The notes beneath the pieces were generated by a model that saw only the letters and a program-made list of their open reading frames with translations, was not told where the DNA came from and did no database searches. A DNA stretch of 64,000 bases, from NCBI RefSeq assembly GCF_000195295.1, contig NC_015388.1, positions 1,798,001 to 1,862,000 on the forward strand. Reading direction: 5' to 3'. Of this stretch, positions 50,794 to 60,052 are shown in pieces. The position numbers and the translations under genes were made by a program. Source of the stretch: Desulfobacca acetoxidans DSM 11109 (lineage in GTDB: Bacteria; Desulfobacterota; Desulfobaccia; Desulfobaccales; Desulfobaccaceae). Position 1 is the first letter of the stretch. Each line of letters opens with the position of its first letter.

Positions 50794-51957
50794 TCAGATA
50801 GTCTTTAGAATATCAACAATCTTTTCCGCGGCCTGGCCGTTTCCATAGGGATTGGCGGCCTGGGCCATTTTTTGGTAGCACGTGGGATCGGTTAGAAGCT
50901 CATTGGCTGCTGCGGTGATCTGCTGCCGTTGGGCCCCCACCAGCCTCACTGTTCCGGCCCAGAGGCCTTCCGGGCGTTCGGTGACGTCCCGCATTACGAG
51001 GACCGGTTTTCCCAGGGCGGGGGCCTCTTCCTGAATGCCGCCGGAGTCGGTGAGGACAAAATGGCAGCGGCTGAGGAGGTAAACAAAAGGGGCGTAGTCC
51101 AGAGGGGGTAGAAGGGAGATACAGCTACGGTGGGTATTAGCTGAAGATGTAGAGGGGGTATCCAGACAGGCACCGAGAATCTGGCGCACCGGTCGCTGGA
51201 CGTTGGGGTTGAGGTGGACAGGGTAGACAATATGCAGGTTGTCGTTCTGCTCGGCCAGGTCTCGCAGGGCGAGACAGATATGCTGGAAGCCGTCGCCGAA
51301 GTTCTCCCGCCGATGGCCGGTGACCAGCAGCAGGGACCGGCCGTCAAAGGTTACCTGATGCTTCCGGGCAAAATACTCAATCCAGTGGCTGGCCTCCTGC
51401 TGCACGCGGCGGGCAACGAGGAACAGGGCGTCGATGACCGTATTGCCGGTTATCCAGATGCGTTCCGGCGGGATGGCTTCGGCCAGGAGATTGTCCCGGG
51501 CCCAAGGGGTGGGGGCAAAGTGATAGTCGGCAATAACTCCGGTGAGATGCCGGTTTAATTCCTCAGGATATGGCCGGTGTTTATCACGGGTGCGAAGGCC
51601 TGCCTCCACGTGGCCCACCGGGGTCTGACTGTAAAAAGCCGCCAGGGCAGCGGCGAAGGTAGTCGTAGTATCCCCATGCACCAGGACAAGGTCGGGTTTT
51701 TCCTGTTTCAGGATCGGCTTCAGTCCGAGCAGCACCCGGCTGGTGATATCGAAGAGATCCTGATTCGGGGCCATGATATTCAGATCATAGTCCGGCCTGA
51801 GCTCAAAAATCTCCAACACCTGGTCCAGCATCTGCCGGTGCTGGGCGGTGACGGCTACTTTGACTCTGAAAATCCCCGCTTCTTTCAGGCGCAGCACCAC
51901 TGGGGCCATCTTAATGGCCTCTGGCCGGGTGCCGAAGATAAGGAGGACGGTTTTCAT
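50794..51957 (-). CDS. wecB: UDP-N-acetylglucosamine 2-epimerase (non-hydrolysing)
   Basis: 387 residues. Interconverts UDP-GlcNAc and UDP-ManNAc for surface polysaccharide. Typical text: LLIFGTRPEAIKMAPVVLRL, VHGDTTTTFAAALAAFY, PVGHVEAGLRTRDKHRPYPEELNR, TGHRRENFGDGFQHI, and LTDSGGIQEEAPALGKPVLV with the catalytic acidic residues. Two Rossmann halves of the GT-B-like fold. First of the exopolysaccharide genes in this window; it runs in the same direction as the others. Confidence 0.95.
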   Translation of the reverse strand: MKTVLLIFGTRPEAIKMAPVVLRLKEAGIFRVKVAVTAQHRQMLDQVLEIFELRPDYDLNIMAPNQDLFDITSRVLLGLKPILKQEKPDLVLVHGDTTTTFAAALAAFYSQTPVGHVEAGLRTRDKHRPYPEELNRHLTGVIADYHFAPTPWARDNLLAEAIPPERIWITGNTVIDALFLVARRVQQEASHWIEYFARKHQVTFDGRSLLLVTGHRRENFGDGFQHICLALRDLAEQNDNLHIVYPVHLNPNVQRPVRQILGACLDTPSTSSANTHRSCISLLPPLDYAPFVYLLSRCHFVLTDSGGIQEEAPALGKPVLVMRDVTERPEGLWAGTVRLVGAQRQQITAAANELLTDPTCYQKMAQAANPYGNGQAAEKIVDILKTI

Positions 51958-52071
51958 AGGTGCGGCCGGGCGATATCGGACTTAATCAGGATGATAGTTA
52001 AGAGATTGACATTTTTAGTTAATCTGTTAATATGAAAAGCATCCCGAGTTATTATCCTTCGAGGTTCCGAG

Positions 52072-52443
52072 ATGCGCACCCTGGCTTTTGATACCCTGGA
52101 ATTCGCCAAAAAATTGAAAACCGCAAATTTCACCCAGGATCAGGCGGAGGCCCTGGCCGAGGCCGTAGCCGGGATTGTGGAGGAGCGCCTGGCCACCAAA
52201 CAGGACCTGAAAGAACTGGAAATCCGGCTGGAAACGCGGATCAAGGAGCTGGAGACCGGTCTCCGGCAATACATGAAAGAATTGGAAACCGGCCTGCGCC
52301 ACGATATGAAAGCGTTAGATACCGGTTTGCACCGAGATATGCAGGAGATGGAGATGCGCTTGCGCCATGACCTGACCCTGCGGTTGGGCGGGATGCTGAC
52401 GGGCGGTGTGGCGCTCGTGGCGGTTTTAGTGAAATTGCTGTGA
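52072..52443 (+). CDS. Membrane-anchored coiled-coil protein (DUF1640-like), copy 1
   Basis: 123 residues. An N-terminal globular stretch (MRTLAFDTLEFAKKLKTANF, then AEALAEAVAGIVEER) is followed by a coiled coil made of 11-residue steps (KELETGLRQYM, KELETGLRHDM, KALDTGLHRDM, QEMEMRLRHDL). It ends in one C-terminal membrane helix (LGGMLTGGVALVAVLVKLL). This resembles the DUF1640/CCDC90 family of small membrane-anchored coiled coils of unknown role. A tandem copy follows. It runs opposite to the surrounding polysaccharide genes. Confidence 0.8.
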   Translation: MRTLAFDTLEFAKKLKTANFTQDQAEALAEAVAGIVEERLATKQDLKELEIRLETRIKELETGLRQYMKELETGLRHDMKALDTGLHRDMQEMEMRLRHDLTLRLGGMLTGGVALVAVLVKLL

Positions 52444-52496
52444 AGTTAGACCGATGACTTTCAATCTTCATGTGCCCTTGCCCTTGAGGTTCCGAG

Positions 52497-52802
52497 ATGC
52501 GCACCCTGGCTTTTGATACCCTGGAATTCGCCAAAAAATTGAAAACCGCAAATTTCACCGAGGATCAGGCAGAGGCCCTGGCCGAGGCCGTAGCCGGGAT
52601 TGTGGAGGAGCGCCTGGCCACCAAACAGGACCTGAAAGAATTGGAAATCCGACTAGAAACGCGGATCAAGGAGCTGGAAACCGGCCTTCGAAGGGATATG
52701 CAGGAGATGGAGATGCGCCTGCGCCATGACCTGACCCTGCGGTTGGGCGGGATGCTGACGGGCGGTGTGGCGCTCGTAGCAGTTTTAGTGAAATTACTGT
52801 AG
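52497..52802 (+). CDS. Membrane-anchored coiled-coil protein (DUF1640-like), copy 2
   Basis: 101 residues, nearly identical to the preceding gene at both ends, including the leader GAGGTTCCGAG before the ATG (period 425 bp). It lacks exactly 22 residues, two of the 11-residue coiled-coil steps. A recent tandem duplication followed by repeat loss or gain is the simplest explanation. Confidence 0.8.
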   Translation: MRTLAFDTLEFAKKLKTANFTEDQAEALAEAVAGIVEERLATKQDLKELEIRLETRIKELETGLRRDMQEMEMRLRHDLTLRLGGMLTGGVALVAVLVKLL

Positions 52803-52887
52803 TGATAATACTGCCAGATTGAGCAATACTATTCCAATACCTATCCTTCTTTTCCCCCTTAAAGCCGGTAAAGCCTAACAGTTTATC

Positions 52888-53931
52888 TTACCCCTGCGCC
52901 CCTGCTTCCCGCACTGCCGATGACATGCCGGGGCCGAAGCGGGCGTCGGGGCTGATAAGGTTCCAGTTGTCCTTGAACCAGGCGATGGTGTTTTTGAGGC
53001 CCTCTTCAAAGGGGGTGTGGGGCTGGTAGCCGATGAGGTTTTGGGCCCGATCCACCGAGGCCAGGAGGCGCGGCTTGGTGTCCCATTTGCGGCGTTCAGT
53101 AAACTTCACCCCGGCCTCGTTGCCCACCTGGTCGTTGATCATCTGAGCCAGATCGCCGATCCGGGTCTCAACCCCGGAGGCCAGATTAAATTCCTGGCCG
53201 ATGGCCGATTCAAAGTAGCCGGCCCGGAGCAGGCCGTCCACGATATCCCCGACGTAGGTGAAATCCCGGGTCTCCTCGCCGGTGCCGGTGATCGGCAGGG
53301 TCTGGCCCTGCATGGCCCAATAGATGAAATTCGGGATGACGTTGCGGTACTGGCCGGGAATTTCGCCAGGGCCGTAGGAATTGAAGAAACGGGCCTTGAC
53401 CACAGGCAGGTCGTAGTGGTGGTGAAAGAAATTGCCGTAGAGTTCCCCCAGCATCTTGGTGATCTGATAGGGCGAACTGAGGTGCAGGGACATGAATTCC
53501 TCGGTCAGCGGCAGGGGGGCGCTGCTGCCGTAGATGGAGCAGCCGGAGGAGGCGTAGACGCAGCGCTGCACCCCGGCCATCTGGCAGTATTGCAGGATTT
53601 TCAGGGTGCCCAGGCCGTTGACCAGCAGGTCGGTCTCGGGGTGGTCCAGGGAGTTCTGGTTGGCGAACAGGGCCGCCAGATGATAGACGATATCGGGGCG
53701 TTCGAAAAATACCCGTTTAAGCTCCACTTCGTCCAGGATACTGCCTTCCACGAAGAGGACATTGGGCAGGGCCGGGACATTCCAGCGGGAGGCGGAGGAC
53801 AGGTCGTCCAGGACAATGACCAGCCTGGCCCCCAGTTCCCCGAGGGCCCGGGTCAGGTTGCTGCCGATGGCCCCGGCGCCGCCAGTGACGAGAATGGTTT
53901 TCTGGCGGTAAAAGGCTTTGTAGTCGGCCAT
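52888..53931 (-). CDS. NAD-dependent sugar epimerase/dehydratase
   Basis: About 347 residues from ATG 53931, which has GGAG 6 bases upstream. Extended short-chain dehydrogenase: ILVTGGAGAIGSNLTRAL binds NAD, the catalytic triad is in YASSGCSIYGSS (Ser) and SPYQITKMLGELYG (Tyr-x3-Lys), and FFNSYGPGEIPGQYRNVIPN and ETRDFTYVGDIVDGLL bind sugar nucleotide. Likely acts on a UDP- or GDP-sugar for exopolysaccharide synthesis; the exact reaction (UDP-glucuronate epimerase or decarboxylase, dTDP-glucose dehydratase) is not certain. Confidence 0.88.
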   Translation of the reverse strand: MADYKAFYRQKTILVTGGAGAIGSNLTRALGELGARLVIVLDDLSSASRWNVPALPNVLFVEGSILDEVELKRVFFERPDIVYHLAALFANQNSLDHPETDLLVNGLGTLKILQYCQMAGVQRCVYASSGCSIYGSSAPLPLTEEFMSLHLSSPYQITKMLGELYGNFFHHHYDLPVVKARFFNSYGPGEIPGQYRNVIPNFIYWAMQGQTLPITGTGEETRDFTYVGDIVDGLLRAGYFESAIGQEFNLASGVETRIGDLAQMINDQVGNEAGVKFTERRKWDTKPRLLASVDRAQNLIGYQPHTPFEEGLKNTIAWFKDNWNLISPDARFGPGMSSAVREAGAQG

Positions 53932-53983
53932 GTATGGCTCCAAATAAGGTTAGAGGTTAGGGGTTAGGGGTAGGGTGGGCATT

Positions 53984-54057
53984 GTCCACCCTACAAATAC
54001 TCATATACTGCTCCAGTTAGCGTAGTCCACCCTACAAATACTCATATATTGCTCCAG
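53984..54057. repeat. Short tandem repeat, two 33-bp units
   Basis: GTCCACCCTACAAATACTCA and the following bases to CTCCAG occur at 53984-54016 and 54025-54057 (period 41). The preceding GTAGGGTGGGC is the inverted partner of CCACCCTAC, a motif also seen at 61504-61568. Confidence 0.8.
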
Positions 54058-54091
54058 ATATGGTTAGTAATCAGTGGTTAGGTAAAATAGA

Positions 54092-55029
54092 TCACCGCCC
54101 CCGGCCGAAGAGGACGATGCGTATTGTCTTGAGCAGGATGGCCAGGTCCAGAAAGAACCCCATATTCTTGATATAGTAGAGATCGTACTTGAGTTTCTCC
54201 CAGGTTTCCTCCATGGAGGCGGTATACGAGTACATCACCTGGGCCCAGCCGGTGATACCCGGTTTGACAAGCAGGCGATAGCTGTAGTAAGGCACCTTTT
54301 CCTGAACTTCGTTGATCTTGACGGGTACCACGGCAGCGGCAAGCTGTGCCTGGCGGCAGATTAACACCGGCTGGATAAACTCCTGGATAAAGACCTCCCG
54401 CTCCGGTCTGGGTCCGATCACACTCATATCGCCTCTGATGACATTGAGCAGGTTGGGCAGTTCATCCAGGCGGGTTTTACGCAAAAACCGGCCGATCCGC
54501 GTGATGCGGTGGTCTTCCGCTTCGGCCCATTGGGGACCATTGACTTCGGCATTCTCGATCATAGAGCGAAACTTGATGAGCCAAAAAGGCTTGCCGTCCT
54601 GCCCTAAACGCTCCTGCAGATAGAAGACCGCCCCCGGGCTGTCCAGTTTAATAAGCAGGGCAATAAGGATAAAGCAGGGCCAGGAGAGGGCGAGGGCGAA
54701 AAAGGCCAGGAACAGGTCGAAGATTCTTTTCAGGCGTCGATAGTAAAACTGGTTGGACCGCAGGCTGTTCAGAAAAAGCCAGACATCGGAAATATGTTCG
54801 ATGGGGATTTTGTTAGCCAGGAATTCATAGAAACTCGGCATATCCAACACCTGGCAGTCCTTCCAGCAGATCCTGGTCAGAACCTGGATCAATTGCTGCG
54901 ATTTTTCATGGGTAATGGCGACCACCAGCAGATTGATCCCGAAGGTAGCCTTAATGCGCGGGATTGAAGCAGAATCCCCCAACACCGGCACCCCGTCGAT
55001 CTCGGCGCCGATTTTTTGGGGATCATCGT
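54092..55029 (-). pseudogene. Polyprenyl glycosylphosphotransferase, 3' part of IS-split gene
   Basis: Catalytic C-terminal part of a bacterial sugar transferase (PF02397; WbaP/WcaJ type): LKRIFDLFLAFFALALSWPC is the membrane segment, then GKPFWLIKFRSM, RITRIGRFLRKTRLDELPNL, NVIRGDMSVIGPRPE and KPGITGWAQV. It would load the first sugar phosphate on undecaprenyl phosphate. The gene is cut by the IS element at 55035-56584; the rest is at 56585-57104. Removing the IS and one CGATA copy restores a continuous frame of 485 residues. The fragment alone has a possible internal start but lacks the N-terminal domain. Confidence 0.9.
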
Positions 55030-55034
55030 CGATA
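55030..55034. repeat. Target-site duplication CGATA, left copy
   Basis: CGATA directly outside the left IS end; the same five bases are at 56585-56589 outside the right end. Confidence 0.9.
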
Positions 55035-56584
55035 ACTAGAGTTTAGAATCTGCGCATTTTCTTGTTGCCAAATTTTCAACGTACTTCAGCGTCACCGTAT
55101 GTGGTAACGGTATCAACCAGACGAAATGTCATTAAGAAATGCGAACTTTATGCTGCTTTTTTGCAGGTAGCCATAAAATCCTCGTTGGGCAGCACGAATT
55201 TTTGCGATTTTCGATCCCAGCAGGCCCTGATGTTGACAAGTCGAAAATATTGTTGGACTGCTTTGACGATCCAGCCTGCGGTTACGGCTTGCTGCCGACG
55301 CCAAGGGATAGGGAAAAGTTGCGCTCCTTTCTGGTCGCCAAGCCAGAGAGCCAGTAACCTTGGCAAGCTGTAACTCAGGGAAATGAGCGTTGTCCAACGG
55401 GCCAATGTCTGGCGAGACTGCTGCCAGGCATTGATCAGACCAAAGCTGTGCTTGATCTCGTTGAACATCGGTTCTATCCACCAACGACGGCTGTACAATT
55501 TGATCACATTCGCTGCCGTCAAGGTGGGATCGGTAGCCAGCAACAGGGCCCAATTGGTCCATTTTCCGGAATCCTGCAGAAAGCGGCACCAGACTACTCG
55601 GCAAATATGTCCTTTTAAGAATCGGACTTTGGCCTGGGCAGTATAGAATTCGAAGCGTCGGGTTTTGCCATACGCCTTGATAGACGCGTGTTGTAAGGGC
55701 AGCAAGGGTTTGGCCTTGGCGAAGGTCAATTTCTCTCCATACTTGCGAGGTGCTCCCCGTCGAGGGGAGGATGGCTGGGTGGGCAAGAGATAACATACGG
55801 TGTCTCGGCGAACCTGACCAATGACCGTCACTGCCTGATGGATCAGACGGAGCACCAGAGTTTTTTTCATATACCAGGCGTCGAGTAGAAGTCGTATGGC
55901 GATGGCTCTTGGCACCCATTGACGAGCTAAAGCCATCAAAACTTGGGCGGCTTTCAGCTTTGATGTGTTTCCCGTAGTTCGTATGAGCCGCCATAACCAT
56001 GGGAAGGCTGCGGTTCTGCCGGCATATGTTAACACTATGGCTAAAGCCACCCGTAATTGCCCGAAGATGAACGGCGGCCGGTTGGGTCTGTGGGCATGAT
56101 CGTGATATATCGCTGCCGAAGGAGCTTTTTTCGAGGTTCTGGGCGTCAACATATCGTCTATGACCAGGGTAATGGTGAGACGAGGAAAGTAACGCAACAC
56201 GAGGACAAGCCATTGGCGGCAAAGGCTTAACCAAGAAAAACCATTGCTCTGTAGGGCCTTGAAGTAATTGCTCCAACTCGTTTTGGCGCACACAGTGAGG
56301 ATAGCATCGGTGATATGACCAGATCCTGATAAGATGTTGCCAAAGAGCAGTTCGAGTAACGTGGGACGGAGCTTGATAGGCACCGCCTGCCATAGGATAG
56401 TGAGCCACTGAGCAAGAACTTGATAGGGGATAAGAAGTTTTGTAGCCATTGAACAACCTCCCGAGAAAAGAATTTTCTTTTCTCGATTGGTCGCCAAAGG
56501 CGACCACGCGTTTGCGCGGGTCTGTCAAGCTTTTTTTCGTGGCTGATACATTTTTTTAATCAATCGTAGATTCTAAACTCTAGT
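55035..56584 (-). mobile_element. IS4-type insertion sequence, 1550 bp
   Basis: Ends are 17-bp perfect inverted repeats, ACTAGAGTTTAGAATCT (55035-55051 and the reverse complement at 56568-56584). Flanked by a 5-bp duplication CGATA. It holds one transposase gene. It lies inside the sugar transferase gene, and exact removal with one target copy restores reading frame and sense, so it is a recent, intact insertion. Confidence 0.93.
55148..56449 (-). CDS. IS4-type DDE transposase
   Basis: 433 residues from ATG 56449, which has GGAGG 7 bases upstream. The DDE residues appear in LTLVIDDMLTPR-like text (LTITLVIDDM), AIRLLLDAWYMKK, and the YSRRWWIEPMFNEIKHSFG region, which carries the Y-x2-R-x-x-x-E-x6-K signature of the IS4 group. 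It cuts and joins the IS ends. No frameshift is visible, so it may be active. Another long frame on the same strand in a different phase (about 55113-56528) is only a shadow. Confidence 0.88.
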   Translation of the reverse strand: MATKLLIPYQVLAQWLTILWQAVPIKLRPTLLELLFGNILSGSGHITDAILTVCAKTSWSNYFKALQSNGFSWLSLCRQWLVLVLRYFPRLTITLVIDDMLTPRTSKKAPSAAIYHDHAHRPNRPPFIFGQLRVALAIVLTYAGRTAAFPWLWRLIRTTGNTSKLKAAQVLMALARQWVPRAIAIRLLLDAWYMKKTLVLRLIHQAVTVIGQVRRDTVCYLLPTQPSSPRRGAPRKYGEKLTFAKAKPLLPLQHASIKAYGKTRRFEFYTAQAKVRFLKGHICRVVWCRFLQDSGKWTNWALLLATDPTLTAANVIKLYSRRWWIEPMFNEIKHSFGLINAWQQSRQTLARWTTLISLSYSLPRLLALWLGDQKGAQLFPIPWRRQQAVTAGWIVKAVQQYFRLVNIRACWDRKSQKFVLPNEDFMATCKKAA

Positions 56585-56589
56585 CGATA
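56585..56589. repeat. Target-site duplication CGATA, right copy
   Basis: Right-hand CGATA of the 5-bp duplication flanking the IS. Confidence 0.9.
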
Positions 56590-57104
56590 AAACCGATGAC
56601 CTCCAGACCGCTGTGCCGCCGCCGGTGGATGGCCTCCAAAAGTCGTCGGCCGGCTTTCCCGGCCCCGATAATCAATAACTGTCTCCTCAGGCGCCGCGGC
56701 AAGGCCAGGGCAGAGAAGAGGCAGCGCCAGGTTATCACCAGTAAGGTAAAAATACCGGCCTGGATAGTAATCTGGATGCGGCCGATGAAGACACCCAGGG
56801 GGAAGAAATACAGTACGATAATCGCCAGGGTACCGATAATCGACCCGCAGAGCAGCCGGGATAGATACTGCCAGCGCCTAAAATCCTGCTGATAATCATA
56901 GAGATCGGCGATATAAAACATGCCGAAATAGGTAAACCCCACGAGTATAAGTTCCGCTGCATTATTAGCAAGATAAGACCAGAAGTCGCTCAGCTTGGGA
57001 TTTATGAGCATAGCCGCCCCGACCGCCAGCACAAATGCTAGCGCATCACCGGCCAGGAGGACCAGTTTCCAGAGGGAAATCTTGCGGCCAAAGAAGCTTA
57101 ACAT
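56585..57104 (-). pseudogene. Polyprenyl glycosylphosphotransferase, 5' part of IS-split gene
   Basis: N-terminal part of the split sugar transferase: four to five membrane helices (WKLVLLAGDALAFVLAVGAA, then AELILVGFTYFGMFYIADLY) and the start of the CoA-binding-like Rossmann domain (QLLIIGAGKAGRRLLEAI, RRRHSGLEVIGFID). The ORF ends within the IS. In the restored protein the text continues FIDDDPQKIGAEIDGVPVLG, a normal continuation of this domain. As it stands no active transferase can be made from one polypeptide. Confidence 0.9.
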
Positions 57105-57240
57105 GGGTAAGGACAGGTAATGGGTAATAGGTAATGGGTGATGAGTTATGCCGGCGTTTAGCTGTCAGCAAAAACCAGGTGTAATAGATTCACCCCTCAC
57201 CTTGGCCCTCTCCCCGCAAGCGGGGCGAGGGGATTTGAGG

Positions 57241-59412
57241 TTAGCTGATGGGGACCGGCTGCCGGGTTCTCAGCGATTCGAGGGCCTTGAGGGTGGCCTG
57301 GGTAGAGTTGGCATAGCTCGAAAAAAGTCTGGCTGCGGCGGCGGGTTCCCAGTGGTCCAGGAAAAAGGCCCGCAGTTCGTTGGCGTAGCCCATGTCCATG
57401 GACAGCTTTCTGACGGTCTGGCGGCGGCCGCCCTGGATGATGTGGATCTGGCGAAAGTCTTCGATGACGCCCACCGAATCCTCGCAGTAGACCTCGAATC
57501 GTTCCCGGGAAAAGGTTTTGCTGCCCTTGGCGGTGTAGAGGATGGTGCCGAGCGAGCCGTCCTGGAAGTTCAGGGTCAGGGTCAGGTTGTCCTCCGGAAT
57601 ATACCTGCCCATCACTCCGGAAATAGCCGCGGCGCACACCCGGACCGCCGGGGAGTCGGCCATATACCCGAGGAAATCGATAAAATGGCAGACCTCGCCC
57701 AACAGTCGGCCGCCGCCGACCTGCGGGTCATGGACCCACTGATCCAACGGGATGTAGCCGGCGTTAACCCGAAAGGTCATCACCAGCGGGGTGGTGCGGT
57801 TGGCCAGGGCTGCCTTGAGATTCATGGCCATGGGGCTGTAGCGGCGGTTAAACCCCACCATCAGGAGGCGGGCGCCGTCATAAGCGGAGATAATCCGGTG
57901 TAAGTCTTCTTCCGTCAGGCAGAGGGGTTTTTCCACGAAGACGTTCTTGCCGGCGGCCAGGGCCTCCAACACCAACTCGGCATGGGAATTGTGCCGGGTG
58001 GTGATCAGCACGCTGCCGATAGCCGAATCTTGCAGGATCTCCCGATAATTCGTACTCGCCTGGGCAAAGCCGTACTTTTTGGCAATCTGGTGGGCGCTCA
58101 CCCCGGTAGTGGTGGCAGCCCGGGCCAGCTCCAGGCCGGGCAGCTTTTTCAGGGCCGGGAGCAGAATATTTCTGGTGAACATCCCCCCGCCGATGAGGCC
58201 TAGCGATCGGCGGGAAGGAAGTGCAAACGAGGTCGAGAGAAACGGAGTACCAACCGGGGCGGGTTTCCCGACCGCCCCCGGCTGATCGGGCTCAGGATAG
58301 GTTAGCAGCACCCCGATATACGGCTCCTGGTTTTTCAGGATGAGGTCGTAGGCCTGCAGGGCGTTATTAATGTCAAAGCGGTGGGTGATGAGACGCTCCA
58401 ACTTCATCTTTCCCTGGGCGATCAGGTCTAGAAAGGCCGACAGGTTGCGGCGTTCGGTCCAACGGACATAGCCGACGGGGTAGTCAAAACCCTTGGCTTC
58501 GTAGAGGGGCGCCAGGCTGCCGGGTCCGGACGCTCGGGAGACGGAAAAGCGCAGTTCCTTTTCCCAGAAGGTCTTACGGGTGAGGCTCAGGTCGGCAACG
58601 CCCACCAGCACCAAACGGGCCCGCTCCCGGGCCACGGCCTCGGCCAGCAGGATGGGGCGGTTGTCCTGGCCGGCGGAGACAATGAGCACGGCGTCGGCGC
58701 CCAGGCCGCCGGTGCAGTTGGCCACCGCTTCTTCCACGTTCTCCTGGCCAGGGACCAGGGCCAGGTCGGCGCCCAGCTCCCGGGCCAGATCGCATCTGCG
58801 CCGGTCCAGGTCCACCCCGATCACCCGACAGCCCTGAGACGCCAGCAATTGCACAGTAAGCAGACCCAAGAGGCCCAGGCCGATGACGAGCGCCTTCTCT
58901 CCCAGGGTGAGGCCCGCCTCCCGGACGCCGTGCAGGGCGATGCAGCCCAGCATCCCGAAGGCCGCAGCCTCAAAATCGACTCCGGCAGGAATGGGAACAC
59001 AGAGGTTTTCCGGCACCCAGAGCAGTTCGGCGTGGGAGGCGAAACCGGCACCCATCACCGCCACCCGGTCCCCCGGTTGATAACCGTTAACCCCGGCCCC
59101 CACCTCCCGGACCATCCCGGCGGCGCTGTATCCCAGCGGTACCGGCTCGTCCAGGCGGTTCATGGCCTCTTTAAAGACGCTGACGAAGCCTTCTTTCTGG
59201 GCCTTGGCCCAGGCCTGGCGCACCAGGTCCGGCCGCGCCCGGGCCTTGCCTACCAGGCTCTTGCGGCCCATCTCGATCATCAATTTTTCGGTCCCGGCAC
59301 TGATCAGAGAAGCCACGTTATGCACTAACAGGCCGCCAGCCTTGACGGCCGGGGGGGGTACGTCTTCTAAGGTTATCTTGCCGTTTTTATAAGATTGGAT
59401 TACCTGTTTCAT
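57241..59412 (-). CDS. Bi-domain oxidoreductase: zinc-type dehydrogenase fused to Gfo/Idh/MocA
   Basis: 723 residues. The N-terminal part (1-350) is a medium-chain alcohol dehydrogenase-like enzyme: ITLEDVPPPAVKAGGLLV, EPVPLGYSAAGMVREVGAGV, and the NAD-binding KALVIGLGLLGLLTVQLL. The C-terminal part (about 380-720) is a Gfo/Idh/MocA oxidoreductase: SLGLIGGGMFTRNILLPALK, VLITTRHNSHAELVLEALAA and KNVFVEKPLCLTEE with the catalytic Lys. Such fusions are found in exopolysaccharide and surface-sugar loci and presumably act on sugar nucleotides. It lies upstream of the split sugar transferase on the same strand. Confidence 0.9.
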   Translation of the reverse strand: MKQVIQSYKNGKITLEDVPPPAVKAGGLLVHNVASLISAGTEKLMIEMGRKSLVGKARARPDLVRQAWAKAQKEGFVSVFKEAMNRLDEPVPLGYSAAGMVREVGAGVNGYQPGDRVAVMGAGFASHAELLWVPENLCVPIPAGVDFEAAAFGMLGCIALHGVREAGLTLGEKALVIGLGLLGLLTVQLLASQGCRVIGVDLDRRRCDLARELGADLALVPGQENVEEAVANCTGGLGADAVLIVSAGQDNRPILLAEAVARERARLVLVGVADLSLTRKTFWEKELRFSVSRASGPGSLAPLYEAKGFDYPVGYVRWTERRNLSAFLDLIAQGKMKLERLITHRFDINNALQAYDLILKNQEPYIGVLLTYPEPDQPGAVGKPAPVGTPFLSTSFALPSRRSLGLIGGGMFTRNILLPALKKLPGLELARAATTTGVSAHQIAKKYGFAQASTNYREILQDSAIGSVLITTRHNSHAELVLEALAAGKNVFVEKPLCLTEEDLHRIISAYDGARLLMVGFNRRYSPMAMNLKAALANRTTPLVMTFRVNAGYIPLDQWVHDPQVGGGRLLGEVCHFIDFLGYMADSPAVRVCAAAISGVMGRYIPEDNLTLTLNFQDGSLGTILYTAKGSKTFSRERFEVYCEDSVGVIEDFRQIHIIQGGRRQTVRKLSMDMGYANELRAFFLDHWEPAAAARLFSSYANSTQATLKALESLRTRQPVPIS

Positions 59413-59507
59413 ATGAACCCATGGGCTGAGAATTTCTTTATTGCTAAGTTAATAAAAATACTTTATTATATTGCCAGCAGACCATTAAATCTGAGACCGG
59501 TGCAACC

Positions 59508-60011
59508 ATGCTTTCGTATCAACGGGTGAAAAATATCGAAGACGCCCTGGGACCGCAGCAGGCGGAGCCCATCATCGCGGCTTTACAGGAACTGGACCGC
59601 AAGATTGATGACCAACGGAATGCGCTCAAGGCCGATCTGCTGATGGAACTGGCCACCAAGGCGGATGTTGCCGACCTGCGCGCCGAAGTCAAAGCGGATA
59701 TTGCCAACCTGCGCGCCGAAGTCAAAGAGGATTTTGCCAACCTGCGCGCCGAAGTCAAAGAGGATATAGCCAATCTACGCACCGAAATCGCCAACCTGCG
59801 AACTGAAGTCAAAGGTGAAATCTCCAACCTGCGCACTGAAGTCAAAGATGATCTCGGCAACCTGAGAACCGAGATAAAGACCGATATTACCAGGCTGGAC
59901 GGCGAACTGAAAAGCATCCGCCTGTGGATGAAGCTGTTGGTGGCCATTGGCATCCTGGGCATATCCTTTTTCAGCCCTGCCGCCGTAAAGCTGCTGGAGA
60001 TGTTGAAATAA
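59508..60011 (+). CDS. Coiled-coil membrane-anchored protein, array member 1
   Basis: 167 residues. Conserved head (MLSYQRVKNIEDALGPQQAE, then LLMELATKAD), a long coiled coil of 11-residue steps with one 7-residue step (VADLRAEVKAD, IANLRAEVKED, FANLRAEVKED, IANLRTE, IANLRTEVKGE, ISNLRTEVKDD, LGNLRTEIKTD), a linker ITRLDGELKSIRLWMK, and one C-terminal membrane helix (LLVAIGILGISFFSPAAVKL). First of four tandem relatives. It is on the strand opposite the polysaccharide genes. Function is unknown; the build resembles DUF1640-like and Bdr-like proteins. Confidence 0.8.
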   Translation: MLSYQRVKNIEDALGPQQAEPIIAALQELDRKIDDQRNALKADLLMELATKADVADLRAEVKADIANLRAEVKEDFANLRAEVKEDIANLRTEIANLRTEVKGEISNLRTEVKDDLGNLRTEIKTDITRLDGELKSIRLWMKLLVAIGILGISFFSPAAVKLLEMLK

Positions 60012-60052
60012 GCCATCATCGTATCGACCTGAAACAGTGAAAGAATAATGCC

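Noticed and set aside
53017-53967. 316-residue open frame on the plus strand
   Set aside because: Antisense to a well-conserved epimerase gene; Gly/Val/Gln-rich composition of a GC-rich shadow frame.
55113-56528. 471-residue open frame in another phase of the IS
   Set aside because: Overlaps the transposase, lacks DDE motifs and has low-complexity Ser/Pro/His text.
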